A model generated the notes under the pieces. It was not told where the DNA came from. It saw only the letters and a program-made list of their open reading frames with translations, and searched no databases. A stretch of DNA of 63,352 nucleotides from Pseudomonadota bacterium (GTDB lineage Bacteria; Chloroflexota; Ktedonobacteria; Ktedonobacterales; JADMIN01): NCBI GenBank assembly GCA_021324535.1, contig JAJPIU010000045.1, positions 1 through 63,352 of the forward strand. Direction: 5' to 3'. The first letter of the stretch is position 1. Every line of letters starts with the position of its first letter. The position numbers and the translations under genes are program-made. Below, in pieces: positions 16,074-24,663 of the stretch.

Positions 16074-16326
16074 ACGTCGCTCGCTTTCTCTGCACTGTGA
16101 TTGATGTAACGGTTGCACTAGAGGGATGGCGCTACGGGGACAGTCTCCGCACGGCGGCTGCCTGTTTGCCTGTGGATAGCTACGCCGTTGCTTCATACGC
16201 TACGCGCTGGGGGAACAGGATGTCAAGGCGAGAAGAGTGGCGAAGGTGGCGGGCGCGTGAACGCGCGCCTAGGGGCTGGCGCCGCCAAGGCCGCCTGCAC
16301 GGCCTCTTCTGATCTGAAGAAATGTA
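16074..16326. other. intergenic region without a supported gene
   Basis: The divergent gap between the GG-tailed gene and the CoA-transferase gene shows no ORF with coding character. It holds GC-rich palindromic stretches (around GGCGCGTGAACGCGCGCC) and, at its right end, the promoter listed at 16327. A single CTATCCACA-like sequence occurs on the minus strand near 16173, which is too little to call an origin. Confidence 0.6.
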
Positions 16327-16356
16327 TTGACCACTATCTTCTTTTCATGCCATACT
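16327..16356 (+). promoter_or_regulatory. sigma70-type promoter of the CoA-transferase gene
   Basis: TTGACC (16327-16332) and CATACT (16351-16356) are separated by 18 bases and lie about 50 bases before the ATG at 16405, within a locally AT-rich stretch. Confidence 0.5.
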
Positions 16357-16404
16357 TTCCACTAAAAGCCGAAGATACTCATACCGTCGAGAGGAAAATG
16401 ATTC

Positions 16405-17352
16405 ATGGGGGAACCCGCTGGTGTACAGAACACTGCTGACGACAAGACGATGACGATGGCCGAGGCGATTGCCCGCTTCGTGCCAGATGGCGCAAGCGTC
16501 GCGCTGGGGCTGGCGCTCGAAGGGATGATCCCTTTTGCCGCCGCGCACGAGATCATCCGCCAGGGCAAACGCAACCTCACACTGATCGGCCCCATCTCCG
16601 ATATTCTCTTCGATGAGCTGATCGGCGCGGGCTGTGTCAGCAAGATTACTGCGGCGTGGGTGGGCAACGTCAGCGAAGGGCTGGGCTACAACTATCGCCG
16701 AGCGATTGAACACGACCAGCCCCATCCCATTGTCATGGATCGCCAGAGCAACTATAGCGTCGCGCTGGGGCTGCTGGCGGGAGCGCTTGGTGTCCCCTAC
16801 ATCCCCATGCGCTCGCTGCTGGGCAGCGACATCGCCCGCTACTCCACCACGCTGCTGCCCTCGCCTTCTCCACTGGATGGGACGCCAACGCTGCTCGTGC
16901 CAGCCATCCAGCCGGATGTGACGATCATTCATGCCCAGCGGGCCGACGCCGCCGGACGCGCGCATCTGTGGGGTGGCATGGGCGTCTGTGAGGAGGCGGC
17001 GCTGGCGGCGCGCGGCGTGATCTACACCGTCGAGGAGATCGTTCCCAGCGAGGTAATCCTCAGCGATCCCAACCGTGTGCTGGCGCCTGCGCTGAAGACG
17101 CTTGCCGTCGTGCATGTCCCCGGCGGCGCGCATCCCTCGCCCGCGCAGGGCTACTACAATCGCGACCACGCCGCCTTCGCCGAATATCATGAGCGCAGCC
17201 GCACGTCCGACGGCTTCGCGGACTGGCTGCGCGAGTGGGTGCTCGATCAACCTGACCGGGCAAGCTACCTGGCGCATCTTGGCGCCGACCGCTGGCAGGC
17301 GCTGGCCCCCAAAGCGCAGATGCTCGCCGCGCCGGTGAATTATGGGTATTGA
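16405..17352 (+). CDS. CoA-transferase family I, subunit A-like
   Basis: The 315-residue protein resembles the A subunit of glutaconate-type family I CoA-transferases. The opening AIARFVPDGASVALGLALEG, then RNLTLIGPISDILFDELIGAG and ITAAWVGNVSEGLGYNYRRA, follow the family pattern. In two-subunit enzymes the catalytic Glu sits on the B subunit, which normally follows A. Here no B subunit is adjacent; the next gene is a convergent permease that overlaps by 13 bases. The partner must be encoded elsewhere, or the protein acts alone. The CoA substrate cannot be told from sequence. It is cytosolic. Confidence 0.8.
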   Translation: MGEPAGVQNTADDKTMTMAEAIARFVPDGASVALGLALEGMIPFAAAHEIIRQGKRNLTLIGPISDILFDELIGAGCVSKITAAWVGNVSEGLGYNYRRAIEHDQPHPIVMDRQSNYSVALGLLAGALGVPYIPMRSLLGSDIARYSTTLLPSPSPLDGTPTLLVPAIQPDVTIIHAQRADAAGRAHLWGGMGVCEEAALAARGVIYTVEEIVPSEVILSDPNRVLAPALKTLAVVHVPGGAHPSPAQGYYNRDHAAFAEYHERSRTSDGFADWLREWVLDQPDRASYLAHLGADRWQALAPKAQMLAAPVNYGY

Positions 17353-18653
17353 GCCATCTTCTCGCCGTCCCCTGGCGCCTTGCGAGAAAACCACGGGCGA
17401 AGCGCCAGCAGCACTCCATAGAGCGCCACGCCGATCACGATGTACCAAAGATTCTGGAAGCTGGCGGCAACCAGGATGAGGATGCCTAGCGAGGCAATCG
17501 CCAACAGCAGGCCAAAGCGGCGAATCTCCAATAAGCGCCAGGCGGCCACGAAGATGATCACATAGGTCATCACAAAGCTCGCGCTTGCCAAGCGCAGAAA
17601 CACCTCGACATGCGAGCTGCCCAGGATATACGCTGCCATCCCAATGGCTACCATCAGGCCAAGCGCCAGCAATGCGCGACGCGGCGTGCCTGATTTGCTG
17701 TGGACACGCGCAAGGGCTGGGGGCAGCACACTATCACGCGCCAGCGAGACTATCAGCCGCGAGGCGCCACGCATCCAACTGATCATCAGCAGACACATGA
17801 TCAGCACGGCGATTCCGGCGGCAAGCTGCGCGGCGGCTGGGCCGATGGAGACCTGCAACAGATCGCTCAATGAGGCGTCGCTTGTCGCGATCACGGGGCG
17901 ACTCAGGCTGCCGACGACGGCGACGCCAAGCAGCACGAATATCGCGCCGACAGCGACAACCGCCGAGCCAAGCGCCTTGATCAGCGTTGCGCGATCCGCG
18001 AACTCCTCGCCGGAGAATGAGGCGTTCTCCCAGCCGACGAACGCGAAGAAGCAGAGCAGCCCCGTCGCCAGCACATCTGCGGGCGTATAACCCTGTATAT
18101 CCGTGAAGCGGGCTGGCTCCAGGTGTGGCAGCGCGCAGACAATGCTTATCCCCACGGCGATCAGGCACGCGATGAATCCCCACCGCTGAATGCGAATCAG
18201 CGCGGAGACCTCGAAGCCGTTGATGATAAGGGGAAGCGCCAGCGCGCATATGGTAATCCATGGGCGCGCGCTGGCCGTCACGGGGAGCAGCTTGACGAAG
18301 TAGTCGCTCAAGAAGACGGCGGCGACCGGTGCGCCAATAGCGATGGCCATGAGATAGATGACCCCCGTCAGTTCACCAAACCGCTTGCCCAGCCCGGCGC
18401 TGATGAAGGCTGTGATGCCGCCCGCCGAGGGATAGCGCATGCCCAGCTCGGCCATCACCCGCGCGATGGGATACGAGAAGACGCCAAGCCCAGCCCAGAC
18501 GAGGATTGACCATGGCCCCGACTGCCGCGCGGCAATCGAAGGCAGCACAATCAAGCTCTGCCCTAGCACAGCCGTTGTATAGAGCACAAACCCATCGGCA
18601 ACCCCAAGGTGTTTGCGCAGTGTTCGTGTAGTAAGTGTCCCTGTGGAAGCCAT
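17340..18653 (-). CDS. APC superfamily amino acid permease
   Basis: The 437-residue polytopic membrane protein has about 12 hydrophobic segments. The first is a glycine-containing, unwound-type helix 1 (GFVLYTTAVLGQSLIVLPSI), followed by GPWSILVWAGLGVFSYPIA and EL-G-x-R-YPSAGG, the APC family pattern. It likely imports amino acids or amines by proton symport. It is the last gene of an apparent minus-strand operon after a ClbS-like, a cupin and a HicB/DinB-like gene (27 bases after the last). Its 3' end overlaps the convergent CoA-transferase gene. The substrate is unknown. Confidence 0.88.
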   Translation of the reverse strand: MASTGTLTTRTLRKHLGVADGFVLYTTAVLGQSLIVLPSIAARQSGPWSILVWAGLGVFSYPIARVMAELGMRYPSAGGITAFISAGLGKRFGELTGVIYLMAIAIGAPVAAVFLSDYFVKLLPVTASARPWITICALALPLIINGFEVSALIRIQRWGFIACLIAVGISIVCALPHLEPARFTDIQGYTPADVLATGLLCFFAFVGWENASFSGEEFADRATLIKALGSAVVAVGAIFVLLGVAVVGSLSRPVIATSDASLSDLLQVSIGPAAAQLAAGIAVLIMCLLMISWMRGASRLIVSLARDSVLPPALARVHSKSGTPRRALLALGLMVAIGMAAYILGSSHVEVFLRLASASFVMTYVIIFVAAWRLLEIRRFGLLLAIASLGILILVAASFQNLWYIVIGVALYGVLLALRPWFSRKAPGDGEKMAQYP

Positions 18654-18679
18654 GATCTGATTCTTTCAAGGATAACGTT

Positions 18680-19357
18680 CTATCTGACTCCGCCGGTCAG
18701 GTCTTTGTCTTCCATTTCCCAGGCATGATCCAGCGTGTGAAACGCGGTGTGTCGAATGAGATAGCGGAGCGGCCAAGCGCGCGCCATTTTGCCTGTCGCA
18801 TGGTACGCCCGAATGGCGTTGCAATAGGCGTTGCGGTACGCTTGCAAGCCCTCACCCGTCAGCGGCTCGTCTTGGGGCAGTGATACTCCGACCTTCTTAG
18901 CCATATCCTGCTCGGCGGCAAGTGTATGACCGACGATGCGATCCCGATCCCGCCCTCCTCCGCGCGGCCCCTTCTGCATCTGAGCCGACACACGCGCGCG
19001 CACACCATCGAAAAACGTCCAGCACGCCCGCATCAGGGCCAGTTCGCGTTCCAACTCTTCGCTCGATAAGGCTTGCCTATCGAAGTCTGAGAACGCGAAC
19101 GAGATGCCCCAATAGTCGGTTGAGCCTGTCCCCGGATAACGTTGCGTCACGTCAACCGTGGTGATGGCCGCAAACGCTGCCTCCATCCCGGCCAGCTTCG
19201 CCACTGGAGCATAGCGTGGAAGATAGGAGCGCAGCCGTTCGAGCGCAGCCTCCTCGGTCTTGGCGCCACGCTCTAACCCCGGCCAATCCGACGCCACTGC
19301 CACCACCTTCTTGCCTTTCGGCCCGATTTCAAGCGTCACCCGTAGCGCATTCGCCAT
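18680..19357 (-). CDS. HicB-like / DinB-like two-domain protein
   Basis: The 225-residue protein has an N-terminal segment (about 1-60) that resembles HicB-type folds: V-x-S-DWPGLERGAKTEEAALERL then RSYLPRYA. A C-terminal helical domain carries RDRDRIVGHTL and RHTAFHTLDHAWEMED, which is typical of DinB/YfiT-like putative metal-dependent proteins with clustered His. No enzymatic role is established. The start was placed at MANALRV because GGGGAACAGAG precedes it; the longer frame overlaps the cupin gene. It sits between the cupin and permease genes in one operon. Confidence 0.7.
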   Translation of the reverse strand: MANALRVTLEIGPKGKKVVAVASDWPGLERGAKTEEAALERLRSYLPRYAPVAKLAGMEAAFAAITTVDVTQRYPGTGSTDYWGISFAFSDFDRQALSSEELERELALMRACWTFFDGVRARVSAQMQKGPRGGGRDRDRIVGHTLAAEQDMAKKVGVSLPQDEPLTGEGLQAYRNAYCNAIRAYHATGKMARAWPLRYLIRHTAFHTLDHAWEMEDKDLTGGVR

Positions 19358-19374
19358 CTCTGTTCCCCGTACGC

Positions 19375-19719
19375 TCACTCGTGCGCTTCGCCTTGCCGTT
19401 GGCTGTATTCGGCTGGCGCGAAGATGACCAGCACACTGAGGCGCTCTGTGATGTCGTGGAAGCGGTGGACGACGCCTGCCGGAACGTAGACAAGCGAGCC
19501 GACGGCGACGGGTATATCTTCGTCTCCAACCAGGATCGAGCCGCGCCCCTCAACCACGTAGTACAGTTCATCTTCCGTATGCGGTTGTTGTCCATCGTAT
19601 GCGCCCACCTCAAGCTCATAGAGACCGGCGCTCATCGAGGGGACGCGCAAAAACTCAAAGTAGTCTTTGCCACCCTGGCTGCGCTGCTGGCGCACGGTTT
19701 CATATGTCGTTTGTCGCAT
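19375..19719 (-). CDS. cupin domain protein
   Basis: The 114-residue protein is a single cupin barrel. Motif 1 is seen as [16 protein letters not shown] and motif 2 as [17 protein letters not shown]. The metal-binding pattern H-x-x-x-x-E...H is largely retained (H48 region, E52, and H85 or H87 near the second motif). Small cupins of this kind are sugar or amino-acid related isomerases, dioxygenases or ligand sensors. Its place, 3 bases after the ClbS-like gene and just before the HicB/DinB-like gene, indicates a tightly coupled operon. The substrate is unknown. Confidence 0.85.
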   Translation of the reverse strand: MRQTTYETVRQQRSQGGKDYFEFLRVPSMSAGLYELEVGAYDGQQPHTEDELYYVVEGRGSILVGDEDIPVAVGSLVYVPAGVVHRFHDITERLSVLVIFAPAEYSQRQGEAHE

Positions 19720-19722
19720 CGC

Positions 19723-20235
19723 TTATTGCTTCTCCTGCTTGATCTTCGCCAGCCAGGAGCGCATATCCGGCTCGTGTTCCTCGTGGAAGTGACCAAAGAA
19801 ATCCGCGCCGCTGAATGGCACGTCCTCGGCGTTCAGCCAGGGGAAGCGCGCCGGATCGCGCAGTTCCGCTTCGGGAAATGCGTCAAATGTTTCGAGCAGT
19901 TGCTCGAACACGTCGCGTGAGTCGCGCAGCACATCGGCCAGCGGGCGGTCGCGGTTGGCGGCGTATATCCAGGCGTTGATCTCGTCATCATCCTGCAACT
20001 GCTCCGGCCAGGGAGGCGGTGGCGCGGGTTCATTGTGAAGCGCAGCTCCAAAGCGTTGCACTGTCCGCTGACGCCAGCCGGTCAGGTGAGCGATGATGTC
20101 TTTGATTGACCATCCACCGGCCACGTCCGGCTGCGTCATATGTTCTTCACCGATCTCATGCAGCAGCGCCTCCCATCCGGCCTGCTCCGTGCGCAGGTCA
20201 TTGAGCAATTGCGCTTTGCTCCAATCCGTATTCAT
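19723..20235 (-). CDS. DinB superfamily protein (ClbS/DfsB-like)
   Basis: The 170-residue helical protein fits the ClbS/DfsB (DUF1706) or DinB-like four-helix bundle group: DWSKAQLLNDLRTEQAGWEALL, then WSIKDIIAHLTGWRQR, and a late FFGHFHEEHEPDMRSWL. In this superfamily three His often bind a metal and enzymes use small thiols; ClbS itself is a colibactin self-resistance protein. No toxin cluster is present, so a general detoxification role is the safer reading. The first gene of a four-gene minus-strand operon, it has an AGGAGGGG ribosome site directly before the ATG. Confidence 0.75.
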   Translation of the reverse strand: MNTDWSKAQLLNDLRTEQAGWEALLHEIGEEHMTQPDVAGGWSIKDIIAHLTGWRQRTVQRFGAALHNEPAPPPPWPEQLQDDDEINAWIYAANRDRPLADVLRDSRDVFEQLLETFDAFPEAELRDPARFPWLNAEDVPFSGADFFGHFHEEHEPDMRSWLAKIKQEKQ

Positions 20236-20341
20236 GTGGCCCCTCCTGTGTGTTCAGCGGAAAAGTATCTTCCTTGATTATGACGCCGAAAGTGGCCGGA
20301 ATCGATCCTGATTGACATGAGTTTTTTTGAGACAGAGAAAA

Positions 20342-20376
20342 CTGGCGGCAGATATAAAGTTCATATCTGCCGCCAG
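20342..20376 (-). terminator. rho-independent terminator of the pentose phosphate operon
   Basis: CTGGCGGCAGATAT (20342-20355) and ATATCTGCCGCCAG (20363-20376) form a perfect 14-bp stem with a 7-base loop. On the minus strand the stem is followed by TTTTCTCTG. It lies downstream of pgl and the decayed hydrolase and is the strongest terminator in the window. Confidence 0.85.
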
Positions 20377-20438
20377 CGTTGAGAAAGAGCAATCACGCGA
20401 GTTGATCGATTACACGCTGCACAACCGACCAGCATACG

Positions 20439-20868
20439 TCAAATGGATCGCCATTGAGCGTGATCTCGCGGCAGCCTGGGCAAGGCGATCCCAAGCGGCA
20501 CAACGCCGCCCGCAAACAGCGCCGCCCTGGCGATGGGCAGATGGCCAAAGACGCGCGTCGCGACATATCCACCCATCGAGTAGGCATACAGCCTACTCGA
20601 GCTGCGCCACGCCAAGATGATCGAGCCGCGCCCGCACATCCTGCCCACAGACATCGGCTGACGCGGTAGGCAAGGGGTTCCGTCCGTGGCCGCGCAACGA
20701 GGGTGCGATCATGCGCCAATCGGGCAGCAATTGGGCGAACGGCAGGCCAACACGACCAGAAGAGCCTCCCCGATGGAGTACCAGCGTCACCTGCTCAGCC
20801 GTCGGGTTAGCGTCGAGATATTCCAGGCCATGATAGCTTGCCAGTTCCATCATGATATTTGTCTTCAT
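20439..20868 (-). pseudogene. alpha/beta hydrolase, frameshifted and truncated
   Basis: The first frame (20868 to about 20593) reads like the start of an alpha/beta hydrolase: ATG overlapping the pgl stop, then VTLVLHRGGSSG and MIAPSLRGHGRNPLP, ending LDHLGVAQLE-stop. The nucleophile elbow continues in another frame as YAYSMGGYVATRVFGH and AALFAGGVVPLG, stopping at 20439. The region with the catalytic acid and His is gone. One frameshift near 20597 plus a 3' deletion explains the pattern. It was the last gene of the pentose phosphate operon and sits just before the terminator. Confidence 0.8.
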
Positions 20869-21653
20869 GCCTGCCCCACCGCCGCGCGATCCACCAGGAA
20901 GCGCAGTTCGCCGTCGGTTGGCTTGATCAACTGAGATGGATAGCGATCCGGATCATATGGCCCGCGCAACACCTGCTGAAGCGCGTCGGCTTTGTCGGCC
21001 CCCGCGATCAGGAAGGCCACGAGCGCCGCATGATTTGCTACCGGCGTCGTCAGCGTGATGCGTGTGGTGTGCTGCTGTGGCACATCGTTGGCAACCACCA
21101 GCCGATCCGTTACATGCAGCGCCGCTGTGCCGGGGAAAAGCGAGAGCGTATGGCCGTCAGGCCCCATGCCCAGGTAGATCAGATCGAAGCGCGGAAGTTC
21201 ACCCTGTGCCAGCCCGAAGTCCTTGCGCAGTTCGTCTTCATAAGCGCGGGCGGCGGCCTCGTGGTCACTTCGCTCCCCCTGCATGCGGTGAATCTGTTCC
21301 GGGCGAACCAGCCCGCCGTCGAGCAGGCTCCTCAACAGCGTTTCATACGCCATGTGATAGTTGCTTTCGGCATCGTCCGGCGGGACGGTGCGCTCGTCGC
21401 CCCAGTAAAACTCCACCCGCGCCCAGTTCACCTGATCGCGGTATGGCGCGCCAGCCAGCAATTCGTGGAAGCGGCGCGGCGTGGAGCCGCCGGAGAGCGC
21501 CACCCGAAAGACGCCGTGTCTCGCTTGCGCCTGCGCTGCCATCACTACAAACAGTTCTGTGGCAGCATGAGCAACGCCATCCAGATCATCATATTGGATG
21601 ACCCTTTTGCCTGCAGATCCATCTGACAGGGTAGGTGTATGCTGTTCGCTCAT
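20865..21653 (-). CDS. pgl: 6-phosphogluconolactonase
   Basis: The 262-residue protein is a DevB/SOL-type lactonase that hydrolyses 6-phosphogluconolactone to 6-phosphogluconate. Family motifs are clear: RVALSGGSTPRRFHELL, VEFYWGDERTVPPDDAESNY, and FDLIYLGMGPDGHTLSLFPGT with the catalytic His. The ATG overlaps the opcA stop as ATGA, so translation is coupled. It is the fourth gene of gnd-zwf-opcA-pgl and completes the oxidative pentose phosphate branch. It is cytosolic. Confidence 0.95.
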   Translation of the reverse strand: MSEQHTPTLSDGSAGKRVIQYDDLDGVAHAATELFVVMAAQAQARHGVFRVALSGGSTPRRFHELLAGAPYRDQVNWARVEFYWGDERTVPPDDAESNYHMAYETLLRSLLDGGLVRPEQIHRMQGERSDHEAAARAYEDELRKDFGLAQGELPRFDLIYLGMGPDGHTLSLFPGTAALHVTDRLVVANDVPQQHTTRITLTTPVANHAALVAFLIAGADKADALQQVLRGPYDPDRYPSQLIKPTDGELRFLVDRAAVGQA

Positions 21654-23053
21654 GAACGTGTCCTCCGCATGGCGCCCTGGGGCTGCAACATCAGCGCCGC
21701 CGCGCCCAGCGCATCCTCGTACAAAGGATCGCTTTCCATCTGGTGCAACTGCTCGGTAAGCAGGGTGGATTCGACGGCGGTAGGCAGATGCACCGTCTTC
21801 GAGGGCAACGCTCCCTGTGGCAACTGCGCCCGTGTGGCAGCGTGCTCGAGGTCGGATTCGCGCGCGACTGTGAAGCTGCCGATCTTCCCGTTGAGGTTTG
21901 CCCGTAGCCGCACCAGCATCAACGCGCCGGGCGCAACGGGGGTGGCCGGGCCGGAATAGGTGTGTGGCGCGCTATGCCCATCGGCGACAGGCTTCAGTTG
22001 TGCGACGGGAATGTTCGTTTGCGATTGCGATGGCGAGACATCCACCCATTCCTTCAGCGCCACCCCATAGCGCGCGTTGATGTGCATAGTAATATGCTTG
22101 TTTGCGCCAGTTATCAGCGTATACTCGCGCTCGGCGTCGGAGCTATAGTCTGTGCCCGTCATATAGACGCTTGGCCCACCTATGGCTCGCCAACCCAGCC
22201 GCGACGCCAGCCAGCCCGCGAAGAGATACGCCTGGGCCGTGTTGGCGGGCGCATCACCCGCTCCGGCGGCGTATTCAATCGAGACATGATCAATCGCGCC
22301 GAGATAGGGCAGCACATCGGGCGCATCGAAGAACTGCGCGATCAGTTCGCGCCAGGGCGCCTGGCGAGTGAAGTTGAAATCGCTGACGGCGCAGCTTGTC
22401 TTCTTGCGCCGCTGAAGGTCTTCGAGGGCGAGCAGGCTTTGTTCGGGGTGGCGCATGGTGGCGGTATCCACCACCAGACGGTCGCAACCATCCACCAGCG
22501 ACTCCAGCAATTCCGAGCGCCAGGGCGGTTCGCCCATCCACCAGAGATAGGACGGCAGCCCGGCCACAATGAGCGGAAGCAGCGTGCCTGGCAAATGCTG
22601 CATCGTCCCGTCATACGCCTTGAGCACGATCTCTTCGCTATAGGAGACCGTGCTTTCCTGCGGACGCAGATGGGTAGCGATCATTGCCTCCACTGGCGGT
22701 TTGCCCTCAGGCGGCTCGCCCGGCTGGGGAAGCAGGAGGATGGCGCGCGCCGCATGGGTTGCGGGATCGCCAAGCGCATCACGAGCGCGCTGCAACTCGA
22801 CCTGATTGTTGGCATAGATGACCAGCGTCATCACTGTGTTGCGCGCTCCGGCGTGGCTACCGGCGGCGATAGCGTTGGCGTTTGCCATGCGCCAGGAGGT
22901 ATCAAGCTCTTTCTCGATGGCGTCGGTTGGCACAGTGCGGAGCGCCGATCCCATATCCTGTGCGCCCTGCGTGGCCTGAGCCTCTTGTTCGCTCTGTGCG
23001 CTCTGAGTGCCCTGAGTGCCCTGAGTACCCTGAGTACCCTGTTCGTCGCTCAT
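21650..23053 (-). CDS. opcA: glucose-6-phosphate dehydrogenase assembly protein OpcA
   Basis: The 467-residue protein matches OpcA, an activator and assembly factor of glucose-6-phosphate dehydrogenase known from cyanobacteria and actinobacteria. It has the characteristic LIVAGLPSYLWWMGEPPWRS and RLVVDTATM, then a C-terminal barrel-like part with GTDYSSDAEREYTLI. The N-terminal 30 residues are an unusual low-complexity run of G-T-Q and similar repeats, coded by near-identical triplet repeats. The start at 23053 was chosen over the ATG 12 bases upstream because GGAGGCGATT lies between them and the ATG overlaps the zwf stop (ATGA). Confidence 0.93.
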   Translation of the reverse strand: MSDEQGTQGTQGTQGTQSAQSEQEAQATQGAQDMGSALRTVPTDAIEKELDTSWRMANANAIAAGSHAGARNTVMTLVIYANNQVELQRARDALGDPATHAARAILLLPQPGEPPEGKPPVEAMIATHLRPQESTVSYSEEIVLKAYDGTMQHLPGTLLPLIVAGLPSYLWWMGEPPWRSELLESLVDGCDRLVVDTATMRHPEQSLLALEDLQRRKKTSCAVSDFNFTRQAPWRELIAQFFDAPDVLPYLGAIDHVSIEYAAGAGDAPANTAQAYLFAGWLASRLGWRAIGGPSVYMTGTDYSSDAEREYTLITGANKHITMHINARYGVALKEWVDVSPSQSQTNIPVAQLKPVADGHSAPHTYSGPATPVAPGALMLVRLRANLNGKIGSFTVARESDLEHAATRAQLPQGALPSKTVHLPTAVESTLLTEQLHQMESDPLYEDALGAAALMLQPQGAMRRTRS

Positions 23054-24594
23054 AATCGCCTCCATGTCCGCCCGTCGCGCTCGATCAGTGCGTCCGACTC
23101 TTTAGGCCCCCATGTCCCCGGTTCATATGACGCAATCGGTGTACCGGACTTTTCCCAGCCGCTCACAATGGTGTCCACAAGTTTCCAGGCAAGCTCGGTT
23201 TCGTCAATGCGGGTGAAGAGCGTGGAATCGCCAAGCATCGCGTCGAGCAACAGCCGCTCGTAGGCTTCGGGCGGCTCCACGCCAAACGAACTGCCATAAA
23301 GGAAATCCATATTGACGGTGCGCAAACGCATCTCTTGCCCTGGCACTTTGGCGCTGAACAACAGCGAGATGCCCTCGTTCGGCTGGATGCGCATCGAAAG
23401 GACGTTTGGCTGCAATTGTTGCGCCCCCGCCGCCTGGAAGAGCAGATAGGGCGGTCGCTTGAACTGGATGGCGATCTCGGTGACACGCTTGGTCAGGCGT
23501 TTGCCAGTGCGCAGATAAAACGGAACGCCTGCCCAGCGCCAGTTCTCGATGGAGAGCTTCAGCGCGACAAACGTTTCGGTTCGCGAGGTTGGCGAGACGC
23601 CTTTCTCCTGCCGGTAGCCGGGAACCGGATCGCCAGCGACGATGCCAGGGCCATATTGTCCGCGCACGGTATCCAGGGCGATCTCGGAGTCCACCAGTGG
23701 TGTGATGGCGCGCAGGGCTTTCACTTTCTCGTCACGCACGGCGTCGGCGCCAAAGGTGTTGGGCGGCTCCATCGCGGTCAGCGAGAGCAACTGCATCATG
23801 TGATTCTGCACCATATCACGGATGGCGCCCGCCTGCTCATAATAATCGGCGCGCCCCTCGATGCCAATTGACTCAGCGACGGTGATCTGCACATGGTCAA
23901 TATACTGGCGATTCCAGATCGGCTCAAAGATGCCGTTGCCAAAGCGCAAGACCATGATGTTTTGTACGGTCTCTTTGCCCAGGTAATGGTCAATACGATA
24001 AATCTGGCTTTCGTTGAAGCCCTTGTTGAGCGCCTGGTTCAACTCGTGTGCGGAAGCCAGGTCGTGGCCAAAGGGCTTCTCAATCACCAACCGCGACCAG
24101 CCCTTTCCATCGTCGGCTTTGTGCGCCAGACCTGACGAGCTAAGCAACTCGCCAATCGTGCCATAGAAGCTAGGCGGCGTCGCCAGATAAAACATCCGGT
24201 TGCCCTGTGTACCGCGCTCTTGCTCGAGTTTATCCAGCAGTTGGCCCAGCTTCTCATAGCCTTTGGGATCGTCGAATTGCGCCTGGCTATAAAACAGCCC
24301 CTTGGCGAAGTTGTCCCAGATGGTGGGGTTCAGCGGGCGGCGCGAGAATTGGCTAATGGAGTCACGCGCCTGCTGGCGAAAGTCGTCGTCGCTGAAGGGT
24401 CGCCGCGCGACGCCTACCACGGTGAATTGCGCGGGCAAGGGCTGCTCGATAGCCAGGTTATAGAGCGCAGGGAGCAGCTTGCGATGGGTCAGGTCGCCCG
24501 TGGCGCCGAAGATCACCAGGATGCAAGGCTGCACGGCGCGCGTTGCGCGCATGCCCTGGCGCAGAGGATTTGAGACGGTGGCGGTAGTGTCCAT
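23050..24594 (-). CDS. zwf: glucose-6-phosphate 1-dehydrogenase
   Basis: The 514-residue protein oxidises glucose-6-phosphate to 6-phosphogluconolactone with NADP(+). The nucleotide-binding start LVIFGATGDLTHRKLLPALY and the active-site signature YRIDHYLGKE are intact, as is the LVIEKPFGHDLASA segment. Length is normal for bacterial G6PDH. It lies 69 bases after gnd and overlaps opcA by 4 bases, so dehydrogenase and activator are made in sequence from one transcript. Confidence 0.96.
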   Translation of the reverse strand: MDTTATVSNPLRQGMRATRAVQPCILVIFGATGDLTHRKLLPALYNLAIEQPLPAQFTVVGVARRPFSDDDFRQQARDSISQFSRRPLNPTIWDNFAKGLFYSQAQFDDPKGYEKLGQLLDKLEQERGTQGNRMFYLATPPSFYGTIGELLSSSGLAHKADDGKGWSRLVIEKPFGHDLASAHELNQALNKGFNESQIYRIDHYLGKETVQNIMVLRFGNGIFEPIWNRQYIDHVQITVAESIGIEGRADYYEQAGAIRDMVQNHMMQLLSLTAMEPPNTFGADAVRDEKVKALRAITPLVDSEIALDTVRGQYGPGIVAGDPVPGYRQEKGVSPTSRTETFVALKLSIENWRWAGVPFYLRTGKRLTKRVTEIAIQFKRPPYLLFQAAGAQQLQPNVLSMRIQPNEGISLLFSAKVPGQEMRLRTVNMDFLYGSSFGVEPPEAYERLLLDAMLGDSTLFTRIDETELAWKLVDTIVSGWEKSGTPIASYEPGTWGPKESDALIERDGRTWRRL

Positions 24595-24663
24595 GTTGCT
24601 CTGCCTTTACTGTGGCGAAGGAACGTGAAGGAATGTGTCAGGCGATCAGCTTGATCAGCCCAA

